Assembly: GCA_040755035.1 (NCBI GenBank)
Contig: JBFMBU010000208.1
Location: forward strand, 1 to 7,788
Reading direction: 5' to 3'
Length of the DNA stretch: 7,788 nt
Source: RBG-13-43-22 sp040755035
GTDB taxonomy: Bacteria > Desulfobacterota > RBG-13-43-22
Positions 5,790-7,788 of the stretch are shown piece after piece. The translations under genes were made by a program, and so were the position numbers. Every line of letters starts with the position of its first letter. The first letter of the stretch is position 1. Below the pieces are notes generated by a model. The model worked only from the letters and a program-made list of their open reading frames with translations. It searched no databases and had not been told where the DNA came from.

Positions 5790-7757
5790 ATGAGTAAGCA
5801 TCAAGTTGTCTTTTTGCCATACAATAAGAGCGCAGAAGCAGAGACCGGGGACAACCTCATCCGCACGGCCATGGAACTCGGGGTCCATATCAACGCCTCC
5901 TGCGGCGGATCGGGGGTTTGCGGAAAATGCCGGGTCCTGATCGAAGAAGGGGAGGTTGCGGGAGGAATCTCCGAAAAACTGAGCCCCGAAGACGTCGCCA
6001 AAGGCGTGCGTCTGGCCTGTCAAAGCCTGATTCAAAGCGATCTGCTAATCAGGATCCCGGTGGAATCCGAAGTGGATGCCGGTGTCTTGAACAAGGCCGT
6101 CCCTCCGCGAAAGACCGCCCAGGTTCACCAGATCGATTTTGAAGAATTGAAAGAGCAGGGGCTGTTCATTCCCCCGGTGGAGAAGCGTTATCTGGAGCTT
6201 CCCCCGCCGAATGAAGCCGATCGCCTGCCCGATACCACCCGTCTCATCGGTTTCTTAAAAGCCCACTATAACGAGCATCGCCTTGTTGCTCGGTTACCTG
6301 TTTTACGGAAGATCCCGGACATTCTGCGGGCCGAGGACTTCAAGGTGACGGTCACCCTGGCCCGGCCGGTCCATCCCGGACGAAAGTCCCATATCATCAA
6401 TATCGAGGCGGGAGATACGACCTCCCGTAACTTTGCCATCGCCGTCGATATCGGGACCACCACTGTTTACGGCCAGTTGATCGATCTTGTCTCCGGTGAG
6501 GTACTGGCCCAGCACGGTGAATTCAACGGTCAGATCAGCTACGGCGAGGATGTACTCAGCCGCATCGTCTTTGCTGAAAAACCAGGCGGATTGGAAAAAC
6601 TCCAGCAGGTGGTCATAGCCACCATCAATACTATTATCCGGCATTTAATCCAGGAATCGAAAGTGGGTTCGGACCAAATCTCCAGTATCACCCTGGCCGG
6701 GAACACCACCATGACCCAATTATTGCTGAAGATCAATCCGCGCTATATACGCTATTCCCCCTACGTCCCGGCGACCATCCTCTTTCCGCCGATTAATGCC
6801 CTGGATTTAGGATTGGAAGTAAATGACTACGTAACCGCCCTGGTCTTTCCCTGTATCTCCAGTTACGTGGGTGGGGATATCGTAGCCGGGGTCATGGGTG
6901 CGGGGCTCTATCGCCGGGAAGAAATCAGCCTCTATCTGGATATCGGCACCAATGCCGAGATCGTTATCGGAAACAAAGACTGGCTGGCCTGCGCCGCCTG
7001 TTCGGCCGGTCCTGCTTTCGAAGGCGGGGGCATCCAATTCGGCATGCGGGCCACCAAAGGGGCCATTGAAGATTTTTCCCTTAATCCGGTTTCCTGGGAA
7101 CCCATGATTATGACCGTCGGGAATGTCCGTCCCAAGGGCATCTGCGGATCGGGGCTGATTAATATGGTGGCCACCTTTTTGGAATGGGGGGTCATCGACG
7201 GACGGGGGAAATTCAACCGCGATTTGAAAACCAACCGCATCCGGGAAAACGAAGGCATTTGGGAATATGTGCTGGCCTGGGCCGATGAAACCCAAATCGG
7301 TAGGGACATCACCCTCGGCGAGCATGACATGGACAACCTCATCCGGGCCAAAGGGGCCATCTTCAGCGGCTTTCAAACCCTGCTGGAAGAGGTCGGATTG
7401 ACCCTGGACCATGTGGATCGGATCATCCTGGCCGGCGGTTTCGGGAGCTATATTGACCTTGAAAAGGCCATGGTCATCGGATTGCTCCCTGAAATCGATC
7501 CCGAAAAAATCACTTATATCGGAAACGGCTCCCTCATGGGCTGCCGCATGAGCTCCCTTACCAACCGTCTAAGAAGGGATGTAGTCGACGTGACCCGGAA
7601 GATGACCAGCTTCGAGTTATCTGAAACCCCATCCTATATGGACCACTATGTGGCCTCTCTTTTCCTGCCCCATACCGATATCAACCGTTTTCCGAAGCTT
7701 AAAGCCCGGATGGGAGCCCGGGGAGGATTGATTCCGAATTCCAAGGGAGCGTTCTGA
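5790..7757 (+). CDS. [2Fe-2S]/ASKHA corrinoid-activation protein, RACo/AcsV-like
   Basis: The 655-aa protein has an N-terminal plant-type [2Fe-2S] ferredoxin domain with C38, C44, C47 (CGGSGVCGKC) and C77. A linker and middle domain follow (about 95-210), then a C-terminal ASKHA ATPase-like domain (DUF4445 type): DIGTTT (220-225), AGNTTM (303-308), DIGTNAE (384-390), SAGPAFEGG (405-413), GICGSG (450-455) and GGFGSY (549-554). RACo-type proteins use ATP to return inactive Co(II) corrinoid proteins to Co(I), with electrons entering through the ferredoxin domain. Length and domain order match RACo. It differs from methanogen RamA, which has C-terminal [4Fe-4S] clusters, and no corrinoid or methyltransferase gene is in view to name the partner. 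The start has AGGAAGG (5781-5787). It begins 39 nt after the hemerythrin stop, with no convincing terminator between, so co-transcription is possible. Confidence 0.93.
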   Translation: MSKHQVVFLPYNKSAEAETGDNLIRTAMELGVHINASCGGSGVCGKCRVLIEEGEVAGGISEKLSPEDVAKGVRLACQSLIQSDLLIRIPVESEVDAGVLNKAVPPRKTAQVHQIDFEELKEQGLFIPPVEKRYLELPPPNEADRLPDTTRLIGFLKAHYNEHRLVARLPVLRKIPDILRAEDFKVTVTLARPVHPGRKSHIINIEAGDTTSRNFAIAVDIGTTTVYGQLIDLVSGEVLAQHGEFNGQISYGEDVLSRIVFAEKPGGLEKLQQVVIATINTIIRHLIQESKVGSDQISSITLAGNTTMTQLLLKINPRYIRYSPYVPATILFPPINALDLGLEVNDYVTALVFPCISSYVGGDIVAGVMGAGLYRREEISLYLDIGTNAEIVIGNKDWLACAACSAGPAFEGGGIQFGMRATKGAIEDFSLNPVSWEPMIMTVGNVRPKGICGSGLINMVATFLEWGVIDGRGKFNRDLKTNRIRENEGIWEYVLAWADETQIGRDITLGEHDMDNLIRAKGAIFSGFQTLLEEVGLTLDHVDRIILAGGFGSYIDLEKAMVIGLLPEIDPEKITYIGNGSLMGCRMSSLTNRLRRDVVDVTRKMTSFELSETPSYMDHYVASLFLPHTDINRFPKLKARMGARGGLIPNSKGAF

Positions 7758-7788
7758 AAAAGGCTGTCGTGGTTATAGATTCACACCA
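7754..7788 (+). CDS. Possible start of a next gene with a CTG start codon (partial)
   Basis: After the RACo-like stop, the frame CTG AAA AAG GCT ... is open to the window edge and reads (L/M)KKAVVVIDSHT, which looks like an ordinary protein N-terminus. The CTG overlaps the stop as CTGA, the way ATGA overlaps couple genes. GGGAG (7745-7749) sits four bases upstream. No ATG, GTG or TTG is better placed. CTG starts are rare, so the true start may be farther downstream or the frame may be accidental. Function is unknown. Confidence 0.4.
   Translation, partial: MKKAVVVIDSH

Overview
The window reads as a nitric-oxide / nitrosative-stress locus from an anaerobic or facultatively anaerobic bacterium. 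The best guess is a member of the Desulfobacterota (former Deltaproteobacteria). The guess rests on the gene mix: a single-subunit quinol NO reductase, hemerythrin-domain proteins, a CBS/HPP pair, and a RACo/AcsV-type corrinoid-activation protein typical of organisms with Wood-Ljungdahl or methyl-corrinoid metabolism. No rRNA, tRNA, CRISPR array or transposase is visible, and no phylogenetic marker fixes the taxon.

Layout. Positions 1-871 (minus strand) hold a NapH/NosR-type membrane iron-sulfur protein, cut by the left window edge. A 641-bp divergent intergenic region follows (872-1512). It contains two near-identical CRP/FNR-type palindromes (923-936 and 1151-1166) and, unexpectedly, the 3' remnant of a hemerythrin gene (1316-1480). 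Then come norZ (1513-3765, plus), a perfect 16-bp inverted repeat (3801-3853) whose loop carries a Shine-Dalgarno and ATG, a CBS-pair regulatory protein (3866-4474), and an HPP-family membrane protein overlapping it by 7 nt (4468-5028). A promoter with an AT-rich palindrome (5104-5132) precedes a complete hemerythrin-domain protein (5175-5750). Last is a 655-aa [2Fe-2S]/ASKHA protein (5790-7757), whose stop overlaps a possible CTG-started next gene that runs off the right edge.

How the parts may work together. A CRP/FNR-family regulator (FNR, DNR/NnrR or HcpR type) probably switches on both divergent units when oxygen is low or NO is present. NorZ takes electrons from the quinol pool and reduces NO to N2O. 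The NapH-like protein could move electrons between quinols and other redox partners. The HPP protein, whose family includes nitrite transporters, may handle nitrite or a related anion, with the adenylate-binding CBS protein gating it. The hemerythrin protein may bind O2 or NO. The RACo-like gene may belong to a separate unit: cobalamin and iron-sulfur proteins are NO targets, but the link is only by position.

The most unusual points are the hemerythrin fossil in the norZ leader, the hairpin with an upstream ORF that ends 2 nt before a plausible GTG restart for the CBS gene, and a Glu-to-His change in the presumed quinol-binding motif of NorZ. No wholly new system is demonstrated.
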